The notes under the pieces: model-generated | Database searches by the model: none | The model's input: the letters and a program-made list of their open reading frames with translations, nothing else | What the model was told of the DNA's origin: nothing | Source: an uncultured Opitutia bacterium | GTDB taxonomy: Bacteria > Verrucomicrobiota > Verrucomicrobiia > Opitutales > UBA953 | Length of the DNA: 64,000 nucleotides | Reading direction: 5' to 3' | Assembly (NCBI GenBank): GCA_903855995.1 | Contig: CAIOAN010000008.1 | Location: 310,001 to 374,000 of the forward strand | Shown: one piece after another, positions 26,688-34,270 of the stretch | Position numbering within the stretch: position 1 is the stretch's first letter | Layout: every line of letters starts with the position of its first letter | Made by a program: the position numbers and the translations under genes

Positions 26688-28094
26688 ATGGCCTTCATGG
26701 ACGATCACTTCATCCTCTCGACGGGCACGGCCCAGCAGCTGTACCACGGCGTGGCGAAGGACCAGCCGATCGTCGATTACCACTGCCACCTCAGCCCGAA
26801 GGACATCGCCGACGACCGTCGTTTCGAAGACCTCACCGCCATCTGGCTCGCAGGCGACCACTACAAGTGGCGCGCGATGCGTGCCAACGGCATCAGCGAA
26901 GACCTCATCACTGGAGACAAGTCTACGTCGCGCGAGAAGTTCCAGGCTTGGGCCGAGACGGTCCCCTCCACGCTCCGTAATCCCCTCTTCCACTGGACGC
27001 ACCTCGAGCTGCGCCGCCACTTCGGCATCCAAAACGTCCTCGAAGGCGCCACGGCCCAGAAAATCTGGGACGAAGCCAACCGCCAGCTGAAGCATGGCGA
27101 CCTCACGGCCCGCGGCATCCTCAAGCTGATGAAGGTTCGCGTGGTCGGCACCACCGACGACCCGGCTGACTCGCTCGACCTCCACCACCAAATCGCGAAG
27201 TCCGGTTTCGCCACCAAGGTCGTCCCGACCTACCGCCCCGACGCGTGCCTGAAGGTCCGCACCCCTGACCGCGTGCAAGCCTGGGCCAAGCGCCTCGCCG
27301 CTGCTACGGGCAAGGGCGCCGACACCTTCGCCGGCCTGATCGCCGGCCTCAACCAGCGTCACGACGACTTCGCCGCGGCGGGTTGCCGCGCCTCCGACCA
27401 TGGCCTCGACTACCTGCCCGACGCCTCCTGCACCGAAGCCGAAGCCAAGGCCATCTGGGAAAACGCCATCGCCGGCAAGGCCGCCACGCTCGAGGAAGCC
27501 GAGAAGTTCACGGCTTTCATCATGCTGCACGTCGGCCGCCTCAATCACGCCAAGGGCTGGGCCACCCAGCTCCACCTCGGCGCCGTCCGCGACCCGAACC
27601 TCGGCCTACTCAAGCGCCTCGGCTCCGACGCCGGTTGCGACACCATCGGCGACTTCCGCCAGGGCCCCGGCCTCATCCGCTGGTTCGGCACGCTCTCGGG
27701 CGAGAACGCCCTCGGCAAGACCATCCTCTACAACCTCAACCCCGCCGACACCGCCCTCTTCGCCTGCCTACCTGGCTCGTTCCAGGACGGCGTCACGCCG
27801 GGCAAGATCCAGTACGGCTCGGGCTGGTGGTTCCTCGACCAGGAACGCGGCATGCGCGACCAGATGAATGCGCTCTCCGACCTCGGGCTGCTCAGCCGCT
27901 TCATCGGCATGATCACCGACTCACGCTCGTTCCTCTCGTATCCGCGCCACGAATACTTCCGCCGCATCCTGTGCGACCTCGTCGGCCAGGACGTCGAGTC
28001 GGGCCGCATCCCGGACCGCCAGGACTGGAACGAACGCCTGATTGCCGACGTCTGCTACGGCAACGCCAGCCAGTATTTCGGATTCCAGAAGTAA
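26688..28094 (+). CDS. uxaC: glucuronate isomerase
   Basis: UxaC isomerises D-glucuronate to D-fructuronate and D-galacturonate to D-tagaturonate. The 468-residue product matches the family length. It has the amidohydrolase-like metal motif DYHCHLSPKDIADDR near residue 30, WTHLELRRHFGI, VVGTTDDPADSL, QLHLGAVRDPN and GSGWWFLDQERGMRDQMNALS. It is the last catabolic gene of the block, 15 bases after the SDR gene. Mannonate dehydratase (UxuA) and KDPG aldolase are not in the window. Confidence 0.95.
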   Translation: MAFMDDHFILSTGTAQQLYHGVAKDQPIVDYHCHLSPKDIADDRRFEDLTAIWLAGDHYKWRAMRANGISEDLITGDKSTSREKFQAWAETVPSTLRNPLFHWTHLELRRHFGIQNVLEGATAQKIWDEANRQLKHGDLTARGILKLMKVRVVGTTDDPADSLDLHHQIAKSGFATKVVPTYRPDACLKVRTPDRVQAWAKRLAAATGKGADTFAGLIAGLNQRHDDFAAAGCRASDHGLDYLPDASCTEAEAKAIWENAIAGKAATLEEAEKFTAFIMLHVGRLNHAKGWATQLHLGAVRDPNLGLLKRLGSDAGCDTIGDFRQGPGLIRWFGTLSGENALGKTILYNLNPADTALFACLPGSFQDGVTPGKIQYGSGWWFLDQERGMRDQMNALSDLGLLSRFIGMITDSRSFLSYPRHEYFRRILCDLVGQDVESGRIPDRQDWNERLIADVCYGNASQYFGFQK

Positions 28095-28110
28095 GCGGAC
28101 CGCGGAAACC

Positions 28111-28488
28111 ATGGGCGACCTCATCATCAAGAAAGTCGTCGAGACTACATTCGGCTTCCTACCTTACCTCATCGCCTTCTCGATCATAAGCTACGTAGTA
28201 AAAGGTCGCCCTGGCCTATTCAATGACCTCACGCCCACCCGCGAACGCTCGCAGGCCGAGAAGATTCTTTCGTGGTCCGGCCTCTTGGTGATGCTCGTCA
28301 TCTTGGTTGAACTTTACCTCACCCAAAACGATCTATTCACTGCTTCCGAATCTTACTGGCTCAACATCCTGCCGCTCCTGTGGCTTGCGTTGACCCTTTA
28401 CCGCAAAGATATCCCGGGAGACCGGACCGCGACCAACGTCGGCGTATGGACGCTGGCCCCTTACGCCGCCTACGCCATCAGCCGCTAG
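28111..28488 (+). CDS. small membrane protein, apparently cut short by an in-frame TAG
   Basis: The 125-residue frame (ATG at 28111) has hydrophobic helices LPYLIAFSIISYVV, WSGLLVMLVILVELYL and LNILPLLWLALTL. It is a paralogue of the 155-residue product of 29129-29596. Shared points are TPTRERSQAEKIL / VPSRERTSGEALI, the spacing of the helices and WTLAPYAAY / WCFAPYLPF. It ends at TAG 28486-28488. The same frame continues with a segment matching the paralogue's last 30 residues, so the gene looks interrupted by one stop. The family is unknown. Confidence 0.7.
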   Translation: MGDLIIKKVVETTFGFLPYLIAFSIISYVVKGRPGLFNDLTPTRERSQAEKILSWSGLLVMLVILVELYLTQNDLFTASESYWLNILPLLWLALTLYRKDIPGDRTATNVGVWTLAPYAAYAISR

Positions 28489-28491
28489 GAG

Positions 28492-28578
28492 ATGCCTGAA
28501 AGCACCTGGCTGAGCCTATGCCTGTTCGGAGCCGCCTTCATCGTCGGCATCTTGCGCGATATCAAACGCTCGGCCTGA
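28492..28578 (+). CDS. in-frame continuation of the interrupted small membrane protein (28 residues)
   Basis: An ATG at 28492, two codons after the TAG and in the same frame, opens 28 residues ending at TGA 28576-28578. The segment LCLFGAAFIVGILRDIKRS aligns with the C-terminus of the neighbouring paralogue (FACLLAFGLIRDLRRE). Counting the TAG as one codon, the joined frame is 155 codons, equal to that paralogue's length. It may be translated by readthrough, by reinitiation, or not at all. Confidence 0.45.
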   Translation: MPESTWLSLCLFGAAFIVGILRDIKRSA

Positions 28579-28628
28579 GTCGGGAGGCTTGCCTGCGTTC
28601 GGCCGAGGGACACGATGGGAACACCCCG

Positions 28629-29120
28629 ATGCTCAAGCCACTCCTGTTCGCCTTGGTCTCCACCCTCACCCTTCTGGGGGCCGCGGATCCGAGTACGAAG
28701 AACTACCAACTGCGCGACTTCAATCTCGGCGCGCATCTCGCCGGCCCGCACCTCACCGAAGCCACGCTCAAGGGCAAGGCCGTGGCCGTCGTCTGCATGG
28801 GCACGATTTCCTCGAACCGCAACTCATGGGCCGCCGCCTGGACGCCCGAGTTCGAAGAACTCCACCAGAAGAGCTCCGCCAAGGTGACCGTGGTCGGCGC
28901 GGCCTGGGGCAAAGGAATGACCCCGAAAGATTTCGGCGAATACGCCAAGAAATTCAAACTCGATTTCGCAATCATCGCCGGCCTTGAACACGCCCCCTTT
29001 GATGTCCCGCGCGACGGCCACTGCCTCATCTTCAACCGCGATGGCAAACTCATCTACAACGGCCAGCCCAATAAAGGTAACGCCGAATTCAGGGAAGCCA
29101 TCAAGACCATCACGGAGTAA
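28629..29120 (+). CDS. secreted thioredoxin-fold-like protein without CxxC, copy 1
   Basis: The 163-residue product starts at ATG 28629 with a signal peptide (MLKPLLFALVSTLTLLGA). The mature part reads like a thioredoxin/TlpA fold: NYQLRDFNLGAHLAG, then a strand VAVVCMGTISSN where a CxxC would follow, KVTVVGAAWG, and HCLIFNRDGKLIYNG. There is no CxxC, so redox activity is unlikely. It is a paralogue of the 29675-30235 product. It follows the interrupted membrane-protein gene, forming the first of two tandem pairs. Confidence 0.72.
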   Translation: MLKPLLFALVSTLTLLGAADPSTKNYQLRDFNLGAHLAGPHLTEATLKGKAVAVVCMGTISSNRNSWAAAWTPEFEELHQKSSAKVTVVGAAWGKGMTPKDFGEYAKKFKLDFAIIAGLEHAPFDVPRDGHCLIFNRDGKLIYNGQPNKGNAEFREAIKTITE

Positions 29121-29128
29121 GCGCCCCG

Positions 29129-29596
29129 ATGACCAAACTCATCTTGCATTGGTTGGGTTGGAGTCTGGGCTGGAATGATTCCTCGCCGGCTACGAGCAGC
29201 GGTTTTGGCAGCGAACAGCTGGTGCCGTCCCGCGAACGGACCAGCGGCGAGGCCCTGATTCGCATACTTAGTACCGTGCTTTTTCTGGCCGTGATCGGCA
29301 GCAGTATTACGGACTGGCTCAACCCATTGGTCGCACCTGATCACTACTGGCTCGCCATTCCCGCCGCCCTCTGGGCCCTCCAGACATTTTTCCGACCCAG
29401 CTTGCCGATGGATGGAAATGCGATCAGCACCGGCCTGTGGTGCTTCGCCCCGTACCTGCCGTTCTTCTTCATCGACCCCACCACCACGCCGTTGTTCAGC
29501 CTCCTCTGGCAGATGGGCGGCTTCGCCTGCCTGCTCGCCTTTGGCCTCATTCGCGACCTGCGCCGCGAAATCGGCACAGATTTAGCGGGGAAATAA
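29129..29596 (+). CDS. small membrane protein, intact paralogue
   Basis: The 155-residue product has helices ILSTVLFLAVIGSSIT, YWLAIPAALWALQTFF, FAPYLPFFFI and MGGFACLLAFGLI. It ends with a short basic tail RDLRREIGTDLAGK. It is the intact relative of the interrupted product at 28111-28578. It lies 8 bases after the first thioredoxin-like gene and upstream of the second one. The family is not recognised; the repeated pairing suggests it anchors or escorts its secreted neighbour. Confidence 0.7.
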   Translation: MTKLILHWLGWSLGWNDSSPATSSGFGSEQLVPSRERTSGEALIRILSTVLFLAVIGSSITDWLNPLVAPDHYWLAIPAALWALQTFFRPSLPMDGNAISTGLWCFAPYLPFFFIDPTTTPLFSLLWQMGGFACLLAFGLIRDLRREIGTDLAGK

Positions 29597-29674
29597 GCCG
29601 AAAAAAGAAAAGACCCCATCCGAAGGCGGTGAAACTCACTTGCAGGCATAATAACAATATCTAAACACTTACCC

Positions 29675-30235
29675 ATGCGCACCCTGCTGCTCCTCGCTTT
29701 TACCGTCATCTCGGCATTCGCTGCCGAGCAGAAGCATTACCTCCGCGAATTCGCGCCGTTCAAGTCGATGTCAGGTCCGCGCCTCACGGCCGCCCTCCAA
29801 AAAGACAAAGGCGCAGTCTACATTTTCTGGCTTTACGAGTTCGAAAAATCCCGAAATGGCGAAGCCCTGAAATCTTTCCAAAAAATCGCGGAGGAATACA
29901 AGGACACGCTCGTCATGGTCGGCATTGAAAATAGTCCGAACAGCTCGATGAAGCCCGTCACGCCCAAGGAAATCGCCGCCCTCACCAAATCCGCCGGGGT
30001 GACCTTTTCCATCTACAGCGGCTGCAAAGCCCCTGTCGAAATCAACAGCTACCCGTCCATTTTCATTTTTGACCGCGAAGGACACATGCTCCATGGCGGC
30101 ATATTCCCCGAACCGGACGTGCTGGAAATCCTCTTAAAGAAGGCGGCTGCGCCGGTCGAAAAGAAAGACGGTAAAGCCGACTCAAAGAAGGACGGCAAGG
30201 AAGCCCCCAAGACCGACCCGAAGAAGGCCGCCTAA
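29675..30235 (+). CDS. secreted thioredoxin-fold-like protein without CxxC, copy 2
   Basis: The 186-residue product has a signal peptide (MRTLLLLAFTVISAFA) and a thioredoxin-like body: KHYLREFAPFKSMSG, AVYIFWLYEFEKSRNG, LVMVGIENSPNSS, and the cis-Pro region INSYPSIFIFDREGHML. The active-site CxxC is replaced by residues without cysteine. The last 35 residues are a Lys/Asp/Ala/Pro-rich tail (EKKDGKADSKKDG), absent from copy 1. It converges on alr 5 bases away. Confidence 0.72.
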   Translation: MRTLLLLAFTVISAFAAEQKHYLREFAPFKSMSGPRLTAALQKDKGAVYIFWLYEFEKSRNGEALKSFQKIAEEYKDTLVMVGIENSPNSSMKPVTPKEIAALTKSAGVTFSIYSGCKAPVEINSYPSIFIFDREGHMLHGGIFPEPDVLEILLKKAAAPVEKKDGKADSKKDGKEAPKTDPKKAA

Positions 30236-30240
30236 GGCCC

Positions 30241-31389
30241 TTAAGTACGGTCGGTTCGGTAGACGCGCTGCACCCGCTGGGTGAGCGTACAAAGCGCCTC
30301 CCAAGGAATGCAATCAGACCAGGCGCAGAATTCCGCCACGGTGATACGGTCCGCCCCCTGCCCGCCCAGAATCGTGGCGATATCGCCCACGGAAGCCTCA
30401 GGGACATCCGTCACGTCGACGATGGTCTGATCCATCGTCACCCGGCCGAGAATCGGACAGCGCTGGCCGCGCACGAGAAACTGCCCACGATTGCTCGCCG
30501 CCGTCGGCACACCGTCGCCGTAACCCACCGCCACGATCGCCACGCGCGTCGGACGCGAAAGCGTCTTAGTGCGGTTATAGCTCACCGCAGTCCCCGCAGG
30601 CAGGTCTTTGACCAGGACGACCCGCGCATGAAAGGAAAGCACCGGCTCAGGGCGGAGACTCGCCAGGAATGATCCAGCGGAAGGAGGCAGGCCATACTGC
30701 ATCAATCCCACCCGCACGGCGTTAAAGGGAGCGTTGGCTGAAAAACTTTCCAGACCGGCGCTGTTGTCCGCATGAATGAGCAACCCTGCCCGCAGCGAGG
30801 CCGGAATCAATTCCAGCAATCCCAGGAAAATCTTCCGCTGATCTGCGGTGTAACCGGCGTCGGTATCCGCATCGGAGAAGTGGGTGTATACGCCGCGCCA
30901 TGCAAACTCGGGCACGGATTGCACGAAGGCGAATAGTTCGGCGGCCTGCGCATGCCAGACCCCGGAACGACCCATACCGGTGTCGACCTTGACGTGCACC
31001 TTCGCCTGGCGATGCAAAGCCCGCGCCAAGGCGGCGAGCGCCTGAGCTTCAGCCAGCGAATTGAGCGTGATGTCCAATTCGAGGGCGAGCGCTCGCGGCA
31101 ACTCTCCCGGCAGGGTCGGGCTGAGCAGGAGGATATCCGCGTCGTGCCCCATCTCCCGCAGCACGGCGGCTTCGGCGACATTGGCGACGGCGAAACAATC
31201 CACCCCGGCCTGCAGCAGGCGCGTGGCGACCTCGGGCATCCCGTGTCCGTAGGCATTGGCTTTCACGACGGCGACATAGCGTACCTGGGGCGGCAGCGAT
31301 TGCTTGATGCGACCAACATTACGATCGATGGCGGGCAGATCGATCTCCACCCAAGCCCGGGCGGCGAAACTATTGGAGGAGGCGCTCAT
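30241..31389 (-). CDS. alr: alanine racemase
   Basis: Alr is a PLP enzyme that makes D-alanine for peptidoglycan. The 382-residue product has VAVVKANAYGHGMPEVA with the PLP lysine near residue 43, VHVKVDTGMGRSGV, and the C-terminal domain with YNRTKTLSRPTRVAIVAVGYGDGVP and VTMDQTIVDVTD. The length is normal. The ATG overlaps the stop of the upstream tsaB-like gene, so the two are translationally coupled. Confidence 0.95.
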   Translation of the reverse strand: MSASSNSFAARAWVEIDLPAIDRNVGRIKQSLPPQVRYVAVVKANAYGHGMPEVATRLLQAGVDCFAVANVAEAAVLREMGHDADILLLSPTLPGELPRALALELDITLNSLAEAQALAALARALHRQAKVHVKVDTGMGRSGVWHAQAAELFAFVQSVPEFAWRGVYTHFSDADTDAGYTADQRKIFLGLLELIPASLRAGLLIHADNSAGLESFSANAPFNAVRVGLMQYGLPPSAGSFLASLRPEPVLSFHARVVLVKDLPAGTAVSYNRTKTLSRPTRVAIVAVGYGDGVPTAASNRGQFLVRGQRCPILGRVTMDQTIVDVTDVPEASVGDIATILGGQGADRITVAEFCAWSDCIPWEALCTLTQRVQRVYRTDRT

Positions 31390-32036
31390 ACGGTGCCGCG
31401 GTGGCGTTCACCGGACCAAGTGGCGAAATCATTGGCGACGTTGAGCGCGTCGGGGCGGCCTTCGGCGCGCAGGAACCCAGGTTGTTGAAAATTAAGAGGC
31501 AACGTAGCCCACGGGGCCGGCACCATCACGACGGACGTCAGCGCGTTCACGGCGGCATCACTAGCCGAGATGACTCTCAGGCCAGAGGAGTTGAGCTGCG
31601 TGGCTTCCGCTTCGAAGGGCACGCCGAGCGCGCCGTCACTCCCGACTTCCAGCGCATGCCAGCGCTTCAATCGTGATTCCGTCGCCACCAGAAACGGCCC
31701 ATGCTCACCGGCTGAAAGTGCGGCGTGCGCCAGCGCCGCCAGCGACTCCCAGACAAAAATCGGGCGCGGCGTCAAAGCGCACCATCCGCGGACACTCAAC
31801 GCGGCGATGCGGATACCCAGCACCGAACCAGGGCCCACACTGAGGGCAAAAGATTTGATGTCAGCCAGCGTCAGGCCGGCCTGAGCCAGCGCCCCCTCGA
31901 CACAAGGAAAGAGCGACTCCAGCGCGCCGTCGGCCGAAACACCCTGCCCGCTCCAGCGCCCGCCCTGCAGTACGCCCGCCCGGACGCCGGCGCGGGCGGA
32001 GCCGTCGAGGACGAGGCACGGTTCGGGCACGCTCAT
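31386..32036 (-). CDS. tsaB: TsaB-like tRNA t6A biosynthesis protein
   Basis: TsaB is an inactive ASKHA paralogue of TsaD that supports threonylcarbamoyl-adenosine formation on tRNA. The 216-residue product (ATG at 32036) has LVLDGSARAGV at the N-terminus and FALSVGPGSVLGIRIAAL, matching the TsaB motif. The second half is divergent. I place it as TsaB with moderate certainty. It lies 4 bases after a HIT gene and overlaps alr, a neighbourhood common for tsaB. Confidence 0.75.
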   Translation of the reverse strand: MSVPEPCLVLDGSARAGVRAGVLQGGRWSGQGVSADGALESLFPCVEGALAQAGLTLADIKSFALSVGPGSVLGIRIAALSVRGWCALTPRPIFVWESLAALAHAALSAGEHGPFLVATESRLKRWHALEVGSDGALGVPFEAEATQLNSSGLRVISASDAAVNALTSVVMVPAPWATLPLNFQQPGFLRAEGRPDALNVANDFATWSGERHRGTV

Positions 32037-32040
32037 GGAC

Positions 32041-32388
32041 TCAGCCTGGTGGCCAACCCAGGGCGCGTCCACCCAGCAGATGCACATGGAGGTGCGGCAC
32101 CGTCTCGCCGCCGTCGGGACCGTTGTTGATCACGACCCGGAAACCTTTGCCCAAGCCAAGTTCACGCGAAAGTTGACCCGCGACCAGCAGAAGATGTCCA
32201 AGTATCGCCTGATCCTCCGCCGTGGCCTCCGCCACGCGCGGGATGGGCTTCCGCGGCACGATCAGGACGTGCACCGGGGCCTGCGGGGAGATGTCATGAA
32301 AGGCCACGCAGAGGGCGTCCTCGTGGACCAGCCGGGCGGAGACTTCCTTATCGGCGATCTTCTGGAACAGCGTCTTGGGGGCGCTCAT
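32041..32388 (-). CDS. histidine triad (HIT/Hint) nucleotide-binding protein
   Basis: Hint-type HIT proteins are small purine nucleoside phosphoramidases. The 115-residue product starts MSAPKTLFQKIADKEV, which is typical of Hint proteins. It continues with VAFHDISPQAPVHVLIVPRK and ends with the triad VPHLHVHLLGGR (His99, His101, His103). It lies between an unknown gene and tsaB in the nrdR-alr run. It is distinct from the larger HIT protein at 17009. Confidence 0.93.
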   Translation of the reverse strand: MSAPKTLFQKIADKEVSARLVHEDALCVAFHDISPQAPVHVLIVPRKPIPRVAEATAEDQAILGHLLLVAGQLSRELGLGKGFRVVINNGPDGGETVPHLHVHLLGGRALGWPPG

Positions 32389-32395
32389 AAGTAAA

Positions 32396-32869
32396 TTATA
32401 GCACGACGACCGTCACGCGGCGACGGCCGGCCTGACGGGCGACGAGACCTTGCACCGTATCGACCGCCTCATCGTAGGCGGTACGCCAGCGGGTCGAACG
32501 GGCGCGGGTGCCGGCGAGATACTGGTCTTGCAGGCCGACGACCCAGAAGAGCACGTCAGCGGCTTCGCCGGTCGTGGCCAGGGCGGCTTCAACGCGTTCG
32601 TTGGCCCAGAGGGCATCGAAAGGATCGGCGCGATGGTCGAGCACGGCCACGGTGGGCACGGGACGGTCGGGCGAAAGCAGGCGGAAAATCTGGGCGGCCG
32701 CGGCGGCGAGGTCAGTGGCATTAAGACGCGGATCGGTCTCATCATCGGCCTCGAAAACGCGCAGGACGGCGTCGACGTCGGAACGCAGCTGCGGGGCCGT
32801 GCCGACCATCGAGGCCAGCAGCGCATTAAGGGTGCGCAGGCGGATGGACTTGGGCAACGCGGCCGTCAC
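32396..32869 (-). CDS. protein of unknown function in the nrdR operon
   Basis: The 157-residue product has no signal peptide or membrane segment. Its composition is Ala/Arg/Asp-rich. Segments such as ATDLAAAAAQIFRLLSPD and ADVLFWVVGLQDQYLAG suggest an alpha/beta fold. I do not recognise the family. The position after nrdR is where nusB often lies in other bacteria, but the NusB signature is not visible. Its ATG overlaps the nrdR stop, so it is translated with nrdR. Confidence 0.65.
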   Translation of the reverse strand: MTAALPKSIRLRTLNALLASMVGTAPQLRSDVDAVLRVFEADDETDPRLNATDLAAAAAQIFRLLSPDRPVPTVAVLDHRADPFDALWANERVEAALATTGEAADVLFWVVGLQDQYLAGTRARSTRWRTAYDEAVDTVQGLVARQAGRRRVTVVVL

Positions 32870-33330
32870 TTGGCTTTGCCTCCCTTGCGCAATTGTTCGA
32901 TGGCCTTGGCTAGCTCCTCGATATCTCGGAATTCGCGGTAGACGCTGGCATAACGTACATAGGCGATCTGGTCGACCCCCTGCAGCTTCGCCATAATCTC
33001 CTCACCGATGGCACTGGAAGGAACCTCGTCCTCGAACTTCGCCTGCAAACCTTCGACGACCTCGGAAATCAGCAGATTGATCCGCTCGACCTCGATCGGC
33101 CGCTTATCGGTCGCCTTACGGATGCCGGCGGCGATCTTGCCCATGTCGAATTCCTCGCGCGCCCCATTGCGCTTCACCACCGCCAGGCCTTCACGCACAA
33201 TTTCCTCGATGGTGCTGAAACGGTGGGCGCAGGCGAGACACTCGCGGCGACGGCGGATGGAATGGTTACCCTTGCCGAGGCGGGTCTCCAGGACCTTCGT
33301 ATCCTCGTGATTGCAGCGGGGGCAGAACAT
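32866..33330 (-). CDS. nrdR: transcriptional repressor NrdR
   Basis: NrdR is a zinc-ribbon and ATP-cone repressor of ribonucleotide reductase genes. The 154-residue product has Cys3/Cys6 in MFCPRCNHED and Cys31/Cys34 in ECLACAHRFST. The ATP-cone shows VVKRNGAREEFDMGKI and QIAYVRYASVYREFRDI. The length is standard. It is 3 bases after the amidotransferase gene and overlaps the next gene. Confidence 0.96.
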   Translation of the reverse strand: MFCPRCNHEDTKVLETRLGKGNHSIRRRRECLACAHRFSTIEEIVREGLAVVKRNGAREEFDMGKIAAGIRKATDKRPIEVERINLLISEVVEGLQAKFEDEVPSSAIGEEIMAKLQGVDQIAYVRYASVYREFRDIEELAKAIEQLRKGGKAK

Positions 33331-33333
33331 CGC

Positions 33334-33897
33334 TCAGAGCTTGAGGAAGTTCCCCAGGAGCTGGAGGCCGTGCTCGGTGGCGAAAGACTCCGGATGGAAC
33401 TGGACGCCCCAGATCGGGAGTTCGCGATGGCGCAGGCCCATCACGAGACCGTCTTCGGTCCAGGCCGTCACCTCGAGGGCAGCGGGGAAAGTGGAGCGCT
33501 CGACGACCAGCGAATGGTAGCGGGTCGCGGCGAACGGCGAAGGCAGGCCCTTGAAGACATCCGTGTTATTATGAAACACCGGCGAAGTCTTACCGTGCAT
33601 CAGATGCGGGGCGCGGATGACGTTGCCTCCGAAGACATGGCCGATGGCCTGGTGACCAAGGCATACGCCGAGAATCGGCTTCTTACCGGCGAAGGCCTTG
33701 ATCATCGCGCACGAGACGCCAGCTTCGGCGGGCGAGCACGGGCCGGGCGAAATCATCACGCGGTCAGGATTCAACGCGAGCGCTTCCTCGACCGTGATCT
33801 GATCGTTGCGGTACACCTTCTGCTCCACGCCCAATTGACCAAAGTATTGGACCAGGTTATAGGTGAACGAATCGTAGTTATCGATGACCAGCAGCAC
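33334..33897 (-). CDS. pabA: glutamine amidotransferase component of anthranilate/aminodeoxychorismate synthase
   Basis: The protein supplies ammonia from glutamine to TrpE or PabB. The 187-residue product starts at GTG 33897 ([19 protein letters not shown], the family's usual beginning). It has [14 protein letters not shown], the nucleophile loop [18 protein letters not shown], and the final His-Glu in [15 protein letters not shown]. TrpG and PabA cannot be separated by sequence and many bacteria use one for both. It is the first gene of the minus-strand run through alr. Confidence 0.92.
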   Translation of the reverse strand: MLLVIDNYDSFTYNLVQYFGQLGVEQKVYRNDQITVEEALALNPDRVMISPGPCSPAEAGVSCAMIKAFAGKKPILGVCLGHQAIGHVFGGNVIRAPHLMHGKTSPVFHNNTDVFKGLPSPFAATRYHSLVVERSTFPAALEVTAWTEDGLVMGLRHRELPIWGVQFHPESFATEHGLQLLGNFLKL

Positions 33898-34270
33898 GTG
33901 CGGACGATTTGCCCGGCGCCTCGAACTGTCAAGGAACCGCAGCCCCGTGTGAACAAGTGAGCATGCGAACAAAGTTCACGCGGGGGATATAAACAGGGCT
34001 AGGGCTTGGACTAGGAAGATGCGTTGTTCACAGCGATGAAGTCACCCTTTGCATACTACACGCACTCCGTCGTACATCGTTCGTTGTTCCTTGTTGGCCT
34101 CATCTTGCAGCCCATCCGCCGCGTTCCTTCCTAGCCCAAGCCGAAGCCCCGGCCCGAGCCCTAAAACGCACCTATCCCACCCCCTAGCCCTCCACCGTGA
34201 ATTCTGCCCCAAACCCCTCGAAAGTAGGCCTTTACAGAGGGATGGGGGTGTGAATAACTATGTGAAAGGC
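33898..34270. other. intergenic region between pabA/trpG and lpxC-fabZ
   Basis: This 373-base spacer separates divergent operons. I see no convincing gene in it; the open frame upstream of lpxC reads as low-complexity Pro/Ser. It holds a TATAAA at 33988-33993 that could be a plus-strand -10 box. It also holds an inverted repeat GTGAAC/GTTCAC (33949-33954, 33974-33979) and a long inverted repeat listed separately. It probably contains both promoters and a long lpxC leader. Confidence 0.6.
33996..34149. repeat. long imperfect inverted repeat upstream of lpxC-fabZ
   Basis: The left arm at 33996-34018 and the right arm at 34127-34149 are reverse complements at 20 of 23 positions, with a 108-base loop. 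A third related element, CCCTAGCCCT at 34182-34191, is the exact complement of AGGGCTAGGG at 33995-34004, so two alternative pairings are possible. It could be an RNA leader structure or an operator; no known riboswitch class was recognised. Confidence 0.55.

Noticed and set aside
24732-27575. Long antisense frames over the kinase, SDR and uxaC genes
   Set aside because: They run opposite to genes with clear family motifs, have low-complexity Val/Gly/Glu composition and no plausible starts or neighbours.
29597-29674. Terminator or gene in the A-rich gap before the second thioredoxin-like gene
   Set aside because: The AAAAAAGAAAAG run has no paired stem next to it and no open frame of note.
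34049-34270. N-terminal extension of lpxC from the upstream open frame
   Set aside because: The added 74 residues are low-complexity Pro/Ser/Cys text with no family match; ATG 34271 gives the normal LpxC start.
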